A DNA stretch of 8,240 nucleotides, taken from Paracoccaceae bacterium. Its GTDB lineage: Bacteria > Pseudomonadota > Alphaproteobacteria > Rhodobacterales > Rhodobacteraceae. The position numbers and the translations under genes are program-made. Location: contig JABGTH010000130.1 in NCBI GenBank assembly GCA_018647275.1, positions 1 to 8,240 on the forward strand, given 5' to 3'. Shown one piece after another: positions 1 through 6,103 of this stretch. Within the stretch, counting starts at the first letter, position 1, and each line of letters starts with the position of its first letter. The notes beneath the pieces were generated by a model, which saw only the letters and a program-made list of their open reading frames with translations, searched no databases and had not been told where the DNA came from.

Positions 1-747
1 CCTCATTTAGAAACTTATAAAAGCTTCTTGTATGATCGCTTGCAGCGCAAAGGTTTTGATCGCTCAGATATTCACCGTTTGGCCTCACGGGATCGTCACG
101 TTTTCTCGGCGTTGATGTTGGCGCATGGTCATGGCGATGGATTGGTTACGGGTGTGACGCGCAAATCTGCGCATATTTTGGAACGCATCAATCACGTGTT
201 TGATGCGGATGCAGCTCATGGTGCTGCGGGTATTACCGCGATCCTTCACAAGGGAAAGATTGTGTTAATTGCGGACACTTTGGTTCATGAATGGCCTGAC
301 GAAAGTGATCTAGCTACAATTGCAGAACGCGCTGTTGTTGTTGCGCGCGATATGGGACTTGAGCCACGAGTGGCTTTTGTCAGCTTCTCAACCTTTGGAT
401 ACCCCATTTCTGAGAGGGCAGAGAAAATGCACCTCGCGCCAAAGGTACTCGATGAGCGGGGTGTTGATTTTGAATACGAGGGTGAAATGACCGTGGATGT
501 GGCGTTGAATGCGGAGTCGCAAAAACAGTATCCATTTTCACGCTTAACGGGCCCTGCTAACATTTTAGTGGTTCCTGCACGTCACTCTGCCAGCATTTCC
601 GTTAAATTGATGCAAGAAATGGGCGATGCGACTGTGATTGGGCCAATCCTTGCCGGTGTCGATGAGTCCATTCAGGTTTGTTCAACGTCAGCGACAGCTA
701 ATGATATTTTGAACATGGCAATTTTGGCCGCATGTAAGGTTGGCTAA
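1..747 (+). CDS. maeB: NADP-dependent malic enzyme, C-terminal phosphotransacetylase-like domain (5' end outside window)
   Basis: The frame is open from base 1, so this is the last 248 residues of a longer protein; the TTG at 28 is only an internal codon. The fragment matches the phosphate acetyl/butyryltransferase-like C-terminal domain of the hybrid malic enzymes of proteobacteria (usually about 750 residues). Recognisable blocks are LQRKGF near the start, GHGDGLVTGVTR, STFGYPISERAEK, DFEYEGEMTVDVALN, YPFSRLTGPANILVVP and HSASISVKLMQEMG. In this family the N-terminal part, not seen here, oxidatively decarboxylates malate to pyruvate with NADP. The C-terminal domain has no proven acetyltransferase activity and is associated with acetyl-CoA regulation and oligomerisation. 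The stop TAA (745-747) shares its last A with the ATG of the downstream kinase gene, so the two are probably one operon. A free-standing Pta is less likely, because the start of the visible frame already matches the hybrid-enzyme linker. Confidence 0.9.
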   Translation, partial: PHLETYKSFLYDRLQRKGFDRSDIHRLASRDRHVFSALMLAHGHGDGLVTGVTRKSAHILERINHVFDADAAHGAAGITAILHKGKIVLIADTLVHEWPDESDLATIAERAVVVARDMGLEPRVAFVSFSTFGYPISERAEKMHLAPKVLDERGVDFEYEGEMTVDVALNAESQKQYPFSRLTGPANILVVPARHSASISVKLMQEMGDATVIGPILAGVDESIQVCSTSATANDILNMAILAACKVG

Positions 748-1622
748 TGACGATCTACAACCTTGGCTCAGTTAACATCGACATGGTTTATCAGGTGCCG
801 CATTTGCCGGCACCTGGCGAAACTTTGGCTGCAAAATCCTATTCTCAGGGTCTGGGTGGCAAGGGCGCAAATATGTCTGTGGCAGCTGCTCGAGCAGGTG
901 CACGTACACGTCACATTGGGGCAGTTGGAACCGATGGGCGCTGGGTCATTGAACGCCTTTTAGAATACGGCGTCGATGTGGGTCACATCACTGAGGTTTC
1001 AGAGGTTACAGGTCACGCGATTATCAGCGTTGATGACAGTGCTGAAAACTCGATCTTGTTGTGGCCCGGCGCAAATTACCGACTTGAAGTGGATCAAATC
1101 GGTGCCGCATTGGCTGAAGCTGATACTGGCGACACTTTGTTGATGCAGAACGAAACGACAGGTCAATTGGTTGCTGCGCAAATAGCCAAAGACCTGGGGT
1201 TTAACATCGTCTATGCTGCTGCGCCGTTTGAGGCTGATGAAGTCAAGATGTTGCTTCCATATATTGATTTGTTATTCTTGAACGAAATCGAGGCAGGGCA
1301 ACTTGAAACAGCGATTGGGAAGCCAATAAATGCCCTGGAAGTTCCAAATGTCATTGTAACCTTGGGCGCTGACGGATGTCGTTGGTATGCGAACTCCCTA
1401 AGTTTAGAGACTGATTTTGACGCAATTAAAGTCGAACCAATTGATACCACTGGGGCTGGTGATACGTTCACCGGTTATGTGGTTGCTGGCTTGGATCGCG
1501 GTATGGCAATGGCGCAGGCGATCAAATTGGCGACCCAAGCCAGTGCTTTAATGGTTACACGGCTTGGGACGGCAGACGTTATTCCTGATCTCAAAGATAT
1601 TCAGGATGCGAAGTTAGGTTAG
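747..1622 (+). CDS. PfkB/ribokinase-family carbohydrate kinase
   Basis: A 291-residue cytoplasmic kinase that should transfer the ATP gamma-phosphate to a sugar or nucleoside hydroxyl. The N-terminal PfkB signature is present: GSVNIDMVYQV at residues 7-17, a PAPGET lid segment around 22-26 and GGKGAN at 37-42. The C-terminal signature DTTGAGDTF lies at 233-241, with Asp239 as the expected catalytic base and the GAGD anion hole. Length is slightly under the usual 300-310 of ribokinases. Overall it looks closest to RbsK, but substrate cannot be read from sequence, so no symbol is given. The start ATG overlaps the malic-enzyme stop by one base (TAATG), suggesting translational coupling, and no separate ribosome binding site is needed. 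No ribose transporter or repressor is next to it in the window. The stop TAG (1620-1622) overlaps the stop of convergent msrA by 3 bases. Confidence 0.88.
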   Translation: MTIYNLGSVNIDMVYQVPHLPAPGETLAAKSYSQGLGGKGANMSVAAARAGARTRHIGAVGTDGRWVIERLLEYGVDVGHITEVSEVTGHAIISVDDSAENSILLWPGANYRLEVDQIGAALAEADTGDTLLMQNETTGQLVAAQIAKDLGFNIVYAAAPFEADEVKMLLPYIDLLFLNEIEAGQLETAIGKPINALEVPNVIVTLGADGCRWYANSLSLETDFDAIKVEPIDTTGAGDTFTGYVVAGLDRGMAMAQAIKLATQASALMVTRLGTADVIPDLKDIQDAKLG

Positions 1623-2278
1623 TGACCAAGAAACGGAGCTGCGGTGCCCCACAGCTTTTCAATACGTTGATCGCGGCCGCATGCATTGCGGTAGGCCTTG
1701 TATGCTTTTGATTGCTTCTTTGGACCAAAGCGTGTCAGCACAATCTTGCTACCCTTATAGTAGTCCTGATGTGAGGCATCGGCTGCGTAGAACGGGAATG
1801 AACCTAGGATATGGGTTACAACCTTTTGACCAAGATCGCTGGCAGCCTGCACTTTGGCCTTTTCAGCCGCTGCTTTTTGATCTGGGCCCTCTGCAAAGAT
1901 TGCTGTCGCATAGCTTTGACCGCGATCACAAAACTGACCGCCAGCATCGGTTGGATCCACTGAGCGGAAAAAATTGCTTAGTATTTCATCTCGTGAAACA
2001 ATATTTGGATCAAATGTAATTTGAACAGCTTCATAGTGCCCAGTTCCGCCACGTACGACTTGTTTGTATGTAGGGTTAGCCACTTTACCGCCAGTAAAAC
2101 CTGAAATGGCTTCTTTTACTCCGTCGACGCTTTCGAAATCGGATTCAACACACCAAAAGCATCCCCCGGCAACGGTAAGTGTTTCAGTATCTGCCTGAGC
2201 GGTTTGGACTGGTGCAATCAGTCCTACGGTGGCGACTAGTGCAAGGGCCGTTGTTTTAGCTGAGCGTGTAAATGCCAT
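1619..2278 (-). CDS. msrA: Peptide methionine-S-sulfoxide reductase MsrA, exported form
   Basis: A 219-residue MsrA that reduces the S epimer of methionine sulfoxide in oxidised proteins. The catalytic motif GGCFWC is at residues 38-43, with Cys40 as the expected nucleophile. Other family blocks are SGFTGG (59-64), GGTGHYEAV (77-85), FFRSVDPTD (103-111) and a GQFCDRGQSY segment (114-123). A late CGRDQRIEKLWG block contains Cys200, a candidate resolving cysteine along with Cys43 and Cys117. Residues 1-29 form a classic Sec signal peptide: basic MAFTRSAK, a hydrophobic stretch, and AQA before Asp30. The mature enzyme should therefore be periplasmic. The start is supported by a strong AAAGGAG six bases upstream. 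Transcription is probably from the 141-bp gap shared with the divergent sulfotransferase-like gene. No msrB or dedicated reductant gene is visible nearby. Confidence 0.95.
   Translation of the reverse strand: MAFTRSAKTTALALVATVGLIAPVQTAQADTETLTVAGGCFWCVESDFESVDGVKEAISGFTGGKVANPTYKQVVRGGTGHYEAVQITFDPNIVSRDEILSNFFRSVDPTDAGGQFCDRGQSYATAIFAEGPDQKAAAEKAKVQAASDLGQKVVTHILGSFPFYAADASHQDYYKGSKIVLTRFGPKKQSKAYKAYRNACGRDQRIEKLWGTAAPFLGH
1637..1659 (+). terminator. Possible intrinsic terminator for the malic enzyme-kinase transcript, inside the msrA 3' end
   Basis: AGCTG (1637-1641) pairs with CAGCT (1652-1656). There is one C/A mismatch, then GG pairs with CC around a TGCC loop, and TTTTC follows (1656-1660). 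It begins 15 nt after the kinase stop. The bases also encode the last residues of MsrA on the other strand, so the hairpin could be a by-product of coding. The T tract is short. Confidence 0.35.
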
Positions 2279-2284
2279 TTCAGT

Positions 2285-2291
2285 CTCCTTT
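2285..2291 (-). promoter_or_regulatory. Ribosome binding site of msrA
   Basis: CTCCTTT on the plus strand reads AAAGGAG on the minus strand, six bases before the msrA ATG. It is the strongest Shine-Dalgarno match in the window and fixes the start that carries the signal peptide. Confidence 0.7.
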
Positions 2292-2409
2292 GTATCCTAG
2301 TTCACCATCTGGAGCGGGTTCTGCAAGTGTCGAGCATTTGATGTAACGCAGAGGTGAGAGAGGTTTCATATTGGCACCGTATATCTACAGGCCTAAGGTG
2401 CCTCAAACT

Positions 2410-2417
2410 GGGGAGAG
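2410..2417 (+). promoter_or_regulatory. Ribosome binding site deciding the sulfotransferase-like start
   Basis: GGGGAGAG ends two bases before the ATG at 2420. It favours that start over the in-frame GTG at 2354, which has no clear Shine-Dalgarno sequence and would add 22 residues not expected in front of the RIAMWSGPRN motif. Spacing is a little short. Confidence 0.5.
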
Positions 2418-2419
2418 TT

Positions 2420-3139
2420 ATGGGTCAAACGAAGCGCATCGCGATGTGGTCTGGGCCGCGAAATCTATCTACTGCCATGATGTATAGTTTTGGTGGCCGC
2501 AAGGATTCTACAGTTGTGGATGAACCGTTTTATGCCAGCTATTTGGCCAAAACTGGAATCGTTCACCCTATGAACAACGAGATATTGGGATCCCAATTCC
2601 AAGACCCTGATATAGTTGCCTGTCAACTTTTGGCACCAACTGACCGCCCTATTTTTTATCAAAAACATATGACCCAACACATGGTCAATGGCGTGCCGCG
2701 TGATTGGATGGCGGATGTCATCAACGTATTCCTGATCCGTCATCCCGCACGGGTTGTGGCTAGCTATGCGAAGAAACGCGAAGGGCCACAGCTGGACGAT
2801 ATCGGGTTCCGCCAACAGGCTGAACTGTTCGATCACGTGATTGCGCTGGGCCAAACGCCGGTTGTTATCGACTCACACGACATTCGCGACGACCCTGAAG
2901 GCATGATGCGCAAGCTGTGTGTTGCGGTGGGCCTGAAATGGGATGCTGGTATGTTGCATTGGCCAAGTGGCGGCCACGCAAGTGATGGCGTCTGGGCGTC
3001 GCACTGGTATGGAGCCGTTCATCGCTCTACCGGTTTTGCGGATGCAGAGGACGAACTGCCTGTATTAGAGCCTGATTACGCAGAGGTAGCGGCGCAAGCC
3101 ATGCCGTATTACGACAGGCTTGCGGCTGTAAAGTTGTAA
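2420..3139 (+). CDS. Sulfotransferase-like P-loop protein (branched-chain aminotransferase-associated type)
   Basis: With the ATG at 2420 the product is 239 residues and begins MGQTKRIAMWSGPRNLSTAMM. SGPRNLSTAMM (residues 11-21) resembles the 5'-phosphosulfate-binding loop of PAPS sulfotransferases. VFLIRHPARVVASY (103-116) resembles the 3'-phosphate-binding segment. DEPFY (34-38), QKHMTQHM (81-88) and a C-terminal tryptophan/histidine-rich stretch (about 181-206) are typical of a small family often annotated as sulfotransferase or as a branched-chain aminotransferase-like protein. The family's biochemical role is, as far as I know, not established. It could transfer sulfate from PAPS or bind another nucleotide. 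No signal peptide or membrane segment is seen, so it is probably cytoplasmic. It is divergent from msrA and meets argG tail to tail with no base between the two stop codons. No PAPS-synthesis gene is in the window. Confidence 0.8.
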   Translation: MGQTKRIAMWSGPRNLSTAMMYSFGGRKDSTVVDEPFYASYLAKTGIVHPMNNEILGSQFQDPDIVACQLLAPTDRPIFYQKHMTQHMVNGVPRDWMADVINVFLIRHPARVVASYAKKREGPQLDDIGFRQQAELFDHVIALGQTPVVIDSHDIRDDPEGMMRKLCVAVGLKWDAGMLHWPSGGHASDGVWASHWYGAVHRSTGFADAEDELPVLEPDYAEVAAQAMPYYDRLAAVKL

Positions 3140-4360
3140 TTATTTTTTAAGGCGGCGATCGCGTGCCGCCAAAAGTTTTAGGCGTAGAGCGTTCAACTGA
3201 ATGAATCCTGCTGCGTCTTTTTGATCATATGCGCCTGCGTCGTCTTCGAATGTCACGTGTGCTTCAGAATAAAGCGAGTGATCAGACCAACGGCCCACAG
3301 TGCGTGACAGACCTTTGTACAGTTTCACGCGGACGGTGCCGGTGACGTGCTCTTGGCTTTTGTCGATCATCGCTTGCATCATTTCACGCTCTGGGCTGAA
3401 CCAGAAACCGTTATAAATCAGTTCTGCGTATTTTGGCATCAGCTCGTCTTTAAGGTGCGCTGCGCCACGATCCAATGTGATGGATTCGATACCACGGTGT
3501 GCTTCGAGTAGGATCGTGCCGCCCGGCGTTTCATAGATGCCACGCGACTTCATGCCGACGAAACGGCCTTCAACCAGATCAAGACGGCCGATGCCGTGCT
3601 TGCCGCCAAGGCGGTTCAGTTCGGTTAAAACTGTTGCTGGTGACATTGCCACGCCGTTGATGGAAACCGCGTCGCCTTTTTCAAAACCGATTTCGATGTA
3701 TTCAGCTTCGTCCGGTGCATCCTCTGGGGATACCGTGCGCTGGTACACGTATTCTGGTGCATCGACTGCTGGATCTTCGAGAACTTTACCCTCTGAAGAT
3801 GTGTGCAACAGGTTCGCGTCAACGCTAAACGGTGCTTCGCCGCGTTTGTCTGTGGCGATTGGGATTTGGTTCTTTTCAGCAAAGTCGATCAGCTTGGTAC
3901 GGCTGGATAGGTCCCACTCGCGCCAGGGTGCGATCACTTTGATGTCTGGGTTCAACGCGTATGCGGCCAGTTCGAAACGAACCTGATCGTTGCCTTTGCC
4001 CGTCGCACCGTGTGCAATTGCGTCAGCACCGGTTTCTTCCGCGATTTCCACCAAACGTTTTGAGATCAACGGACGCGCGATGGATGTGCCCAGAAGGTAA
4101 AGACCTTCATAAACTGCGTTGGCGCGGAACATTGGGAATACAAAGTCACGCACGAACTCTTCGCGGACGTCTTCGATGTAGATGGACGAGGCACCCATCA
4201 TTTCTGCTTTGGCGCGCGCTGGTTCCAGCTCTTCCCCTTGACCAAGGTCGGCGGTGAAGGTCACAACTTCGCAACCGTATTCGGTTTGCAGCCATTTCAG
4301 AATGATTGAGGTATCAAGGCCACCAGAGTAGGCGAGGACGACTTTTTTAGGCGCGGACAT
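3140..4360 (-). CDS. argG: Argininosuccinate synthase
   Basis: Full-length 406-residue ArgG of the usual bacterial type, near the family's 400. It joins citrulline and aspartate, with ATP going to AMP and PPi, to give argininosuccinate in arginine biosynthesis in the cytoplasm. The N-type PP-loop AYSGGLDTS is at residues 10-18. Other diagnostic segments are YLLGTSIARPLISK (88-101), AHGATGKGNDQVRFE (116-130), APWREWDLSSR (144-154) and FSVDANLLHTSSEGKVLEDP (178-197). The ATG at 4360 has AAAGGA upstream with suitable spacing, and the protein begins MSAPKKVVLAYSGG as expected. The gene stands alone: argH is not adjacent. It is divergent from ilvA across 132 bp, and its stop TAA (3140-3142) directly abuts the stop of the convergent sulfotransferase-like gene. 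No defects seen. Confidence 0.98.
   Translation of the reverse strand: MSAPKKVVLAYSGGLDTSIILKWLQTEYGCEVVTFTADLGQGEELEPARAKAEMMGASSIYIEDVREEFVRDFVFPMFRANAVYEGLYLLGTSIARPLISKRLVEIAEETGADAIAHGATGKGNDQVRFELAAYALNPDIKVIAPWREWDLSSRTKLIDFAEKNQIPIATDKRGEAPFSVDANLLHTSSEGKVLEDPAVDAPEYVYQRTVSPEDAPDEAEYIEIGFEKGDAVSINGVAMSPATVLTELNRLGGKHGIGRLDLVEGRFVGMKSRGIYETPGGTILLEAHRGIESITLDRGAAHLKDELMPKYAELIYNGFWFSPEREMMQAMIDKSQEHVTGTVRVKLYKGLSRTVGRWSDHSLYSEAHVTFEDDAGAYDQKDAAGFIQLNALRLKLLAARDRRLKK
3151..3170. terminator. GC-rich hairpin at the convergent ends of the sulfotransferase-like gene and argG
   Basis: GGCGGC (3151-3156) and GCCGCC (3165-3170) form a perfect 6-bp GC stem around an 8-nt loop, flanked by A/T runs on both sides (3143-3150 and 3171-3179). 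It lies 11 bases past the plus-strand stop and inside the last codons of argG. It may work as a two-way terminator. However, neither RNA has a clean U tract directly after the stem, and the bases also encode alanine and arginine residues of ArgG. Confidence 0.35.
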
Positions 4361-4390
4361 CTTAAATTTCCTTTGTCAGGTTCGCCGCGG

Positions 4391-4419
4391 GCGATAGCGC
4401 GTTTTGCACCCAGAGGCAA
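4391..4419 (-). promoter_or_regulatory. Weak candidate argG promoter
   Basis: On the minus strand TTGCCT (4419-4414) and TATCGC (4396-4391) are separated by 17 bases. That would place a transcript start roughly 25 bases before the argG ATG. The matches are partial (4 of 6 and 3 of 6), so this is a suggestion only. Confidence 0.25.
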
Positions 4420-4433
4420 GGACAGCAAGGCCG

Positions 4434-4439
4434 TTGACC
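4434..4439 (+). promoter_or_regulatory. Possible -35 box for ilvA
   Basis: TTGACC lies 53 bases before the ilvA ATG and matches the sigma-70 -35 hexamer at 5 of 6 positions. The sequence 16-18 bases downstream (around TTAGGT, 4456-4461) is a poor -10, so this assignment is tentative. Confidence 0.25.
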
Positions 4440-4492
4440 CTTTGATTGCCTGTGCTTAGGTCTGATGTATCGTATTTGTTCAGGATAGTTTT

Positions 4493-5728
4493 ATGGCCCC
4501 CGACATGTTTGTTGCCTCTGCCCGCGCCGCCACTACCAAAATGCGTAGCGTTTTTCCGGCGACCCCTTTGCTGCGTAGCGATCTTCTGTCTCAACGTTTT
4601 GGTGCAGATATTTGGCTTAAACGTGAAGACTTGAGTCCTGTTCGATCCTATAAATTGCGTGGTGCGTTTAATGCGATGCGCAAGGTTATTGGTTCTCATT
4701 CAGTGTTTGTCTGCGCCAGCGCGGGCAACCATGCGCAGGGCGTGGCCTTTATGTGTAGGCATTTTGGGGTAAAGGGCGTCGTGTTCATGCCTGTCACAAC
4801 ACCAGAGCAGAAGGTGATGAAAACACAGATGTTTGGTGGCACCCATGTTGAGATTCGGATGGTTGGTGACTACTTCGACGAGACGCTTAAAGCATCTCAA
4901 AAATATTGTTCTGAACAAAGTGCTTACTTCCTTTCACCTTTTGACGATGACGATGTGATTGAAGGGCAGGCAAGTGTTGCGGTTGAGATTGAAGAGCAGT
5001 TAGGGCGTGTTCCAGACCACATTGTTCTTCCAGTTGGTGGTGGTGGTTTGTCTGCGGGGGCGTTTAGTTATTTTGGTGATGATTGCGCCTATACTTTTGT
5101 TGAACCCACAGGTGCTCAAAGTCTGAAAATAGCTGTTGATTCCGGTGAACCAATGACCGTTTCTAATGTGGATACGTTTGTTGACGGTGCAGCGGTTGCG
5201 CGGATTGGAGAGCGTACTTTTGCACGGTTGAAGGGCATCGATGGATCAACTGTTTTACATCTGGATGAAGACCGTATTTGTACTACGATACTAGAAATGT
5301 TGAATGTTGAAGGAATCGTTCTTGAGCCAGCCGGAGCAATGTCGATTGAGGTGCTAAGTGAGATCTTAGATCAGATTAAAGGTAAGACAGTTGTCTGTGT
5401 TGCATCAGGTGGAAACTTTGACTTTGAGCGATTGCCAGAGGTTAAAGAAAGAGCGCAGCGATATTCGGGATTAAAAAAATATTTCATTTTGCGCCTTCCG
5501 CAACGCCCGGGTGCACTCAAAGATTTCTTGAATATTTTGGGCCCAGACGACAATATCTCGCGCTTTGAGTACATGAAAAAGTCAGCACGAAATTTTGGGT
5601 CTGTTTTGATTGGGATCGAAACTTCTGACCCAAAGAATTTTGATGTTATGTGTAAGCTGATTGCCGAGGCTGGATTTACTTTGACAGACATAACCAATGA
5701 CGAGGCTTTAACGCAGTTCGTCGTCTAG
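4493..5728 (+). CDS. ilvA: Threonine ammonia-lyase (threonine dehydratase), biosynthetic, single ACT-like domain
   Basis: A 411-residue PLP enzyme that deaminates threonine to 2-oxobutanoate, the committed step to isoleucine. The catalytic domain shows KREDLSPVRSYKLRGAFN (43-60), with Lys54 as the Schiff-base lysine. It also shows ASAGNHAQGVA (75-85), the phosphate-binding glycine loop PVGGGGLSAG (180-189), EPAG (278-281) and VASGGNFD (303-310). Residues from about 327 form one ACT-like regulatory domain (KKYFILRLPQRPGALKDFL, later FEYMKKSARNFGSVLIGIE). The length and single regulatory domain fit the medium-length form known from Bacillus and Corynebacterium, rather than the roughly 510-residue two-domain E. 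coli form. Feedback inhibition by isoleucine is expected by family. AGGA (4482-4485) sits seven bases before the ATG and supports the start. It is divergent from argG, and no other ilv gene is present. Confidence 0.95.
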   Translation: MAPDMFVASARAATTKMRSVFPATPLLRSDLLSQRFGADIWLKREDLSPVRSYKLRGAFNAMRKVIGSHSVFVCASAGNHAQGVAFMCRHFGVKGVVFMPVTTPEQKVMKTQMFGGTHVEIRMVGDYFDETLKASQKYCSEQSAYFLSPFDDDDVIEGQASVAVEIEEQLGRVPDHIVLPVGGGGLSAGAFSYFGDDCAYTFVEPTGAQSLKIAVDSGEPMTVSNVDTFVDGAAVARIGERTFARLKGIDGSTVLHLDEDRICTTILEMLNVEGIVLEPAGAMSIEVLSEILDQIKGKTVVCVASGGNFDFERLPEVKERAQRYSGLKKYFILRLPQRPGALKDFLNILGPDDNISRFEYMKKSARNFGSVLIGIETSDPKNFDVMCKLIAEAGFTLTDITNDEALTQFVV

Positions 5729-5979
5729 TATTCGTTCATGATTGCGCCAAGTAATTTATTGGTGAATTTAGACTTGGATATCTGAAAGCAGCTGTGGATT
5801 TCTGGTAAGTTGATGACTTTCGGGTTGTCGTCGGCTGACAGATTTTCGCCCGTCAGGTAGATCTCAGAAAGTGTTTGAAACCCAAGATTGTATTTGAGCA
5901 GCTTCTTGTAATTGGTAGCGAATTGCTACCTGAGTTTATTGAAGAGAAATTTTAGATGAAAAGATTGCAACAAGCTTGT
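5725..5979 (-). pseudogene. Possible decayed gene, C-terminal remnant converging on ilvA
   Basis: One minus-strand frame is open for 66 codons (5925 down to 5728), ends in TAG at 5727-5725 and has no ATG, GTG or TTG near its beginning. Its translation is balanced and protein-like, with segments such as NYKKLLKYNLGFQTLSEIY, DDNPKVINLPEIHSC and a C-terminus LLGAIMNEY. Upstream it is closed by an in-frame TAG (5928-5926), beyond which the same frame stays open for 17 more codons (FHLKFLFNKLR) to another TAG at 5982-5980. This looks like the tail of a gene that has lost its start and gained stops. Its stop and the ilvA stop share the palindrome CTAG, as expected of packed convergent genes here. 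I do not recognise the family. A chance open frame is a real alternative. Confidence 0.3.
5914..5930. repeat. Perfect inverted repeat, 6-bp arms
   Basis: GGTAGC (5914-5919), loop GAATT, GCTACC (5925-5930). The hairpin has no T tract on either strand. On the minus strand it contains the in-frame TAG that interrupts the putative gene remnant. The repeat is certain; a function as operator, processing site or terminator of a long ilvA transcript is not shown. Confidence 0.45.
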
Positions 5980-6076
5980 CTAGTAAATCATTAGTTATGA
6001 TTTCGACCACTGCAAATACAGCGTGCGGTACGCGTAATATCAAGCTAACTTTGATATGAGTTTTTGCCTTTAACAT
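5936..6076 (-). CDS. Hypothetical small ORF, 46 codons
   Basis: ATG at 6076 to TAA at 5938-5936 on the minus strand encodes a 46-residue, hydrophobic-leaning peptide beginning MLKAKTHIKV. It begins 27 bases after the ArsC-like stop, in the same reading frame as that gene. An AGG six bases before the ATG is a weak ribosome binding site. No known small protein is recognised. It overlaps the upstream part of the putative remnant in another frame, so at most one of the two is likely to be real. It may be only a chance ORF. Confidence 0.15.
   Translation of the reverse strand: MLKAKTHIKVSLILRVPHAVFAVVEIITNDLLDKLVAIFSSKISLQ
6037..6057. repeat. AT-rich inverted repeat followed by a T run
   Basis: ATATCAA (6037-6043), 7-nt spacer, TTGATAT (6051-6057), then GAGTTTTT (6058-6065) on the plus strand. 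This is a weak terminator-like arrangement about 310 bases after ilvA, or an operator-like palindrome. The stem is AT-rich and its biological role is uncertain. Confidence 0.25.
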
Positions 6077-6103
6077 GCTGCGCCTGCGTTGAGTAAGCGC
6101 CTC

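Larger units (their letters stand above)
2279..2419. promoter_or_regulatory. Divergent intergenic region msrA / sulfotransferase-like gene
   Basis: This 141-bp gap must hold the msrA promoter and probably the promoter of the plus-strand gene. I cannot assign convincing -35/-10 boxes. One inverted repeat is visible: GGCACC (2373-2378) against GGTGCC (2397-2402) with an 18-nt spacer, lying just upstream of the plus-strand start. It could be an operator half-site pair or a leader hairpin, but a 6-bp repeat can arise by chance. Confidence 0.35.
5729..6103. other. 375-bp region with no intact gene
   Basis: Between the ilvA stop and the ArsC-like gene there is no full-length gene on either strand. 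It holds a stop-interrupted minus-strand frame that looks protein-like (5725-5979), a 46-codon minus-strand ORF (5936-6076) and two inverted repeats (5914-5930 and 6037-6057). It is more AT-rich than the flanking genes. The ilvA terminator should lie here, but I see no hairpin directly followed by a T tract near the ilvA end. An inverted repeat CCAAGT (5747-5752) / ACTTGG (5772-5777) is present without one. Confidence 0.6.

Noticed and set aside
2354..2419. N-terminal extension of the sulfotransferase-like protein from GTG at 2354
   Set aside because: No Shine-Dalgarno before the GTG, and the added 22 residues precede a P-loop motif that normally lies near the N-terminus; the ATG at 2420 has GGGGAGAG before it.
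3537..3986. 149-codon plus-strand ORF inside argG
   Set aside because: Ser/Arg/Pro-rich translation typical of an antisense frame of a conserved gene.
4376..4699. 107-codon minus-strand ORF between argG and ilvA
   Set aside because: It covers the divergent control region and the antisense of the conserved ilvA start, with low-complexity basic composition; treated as chance.
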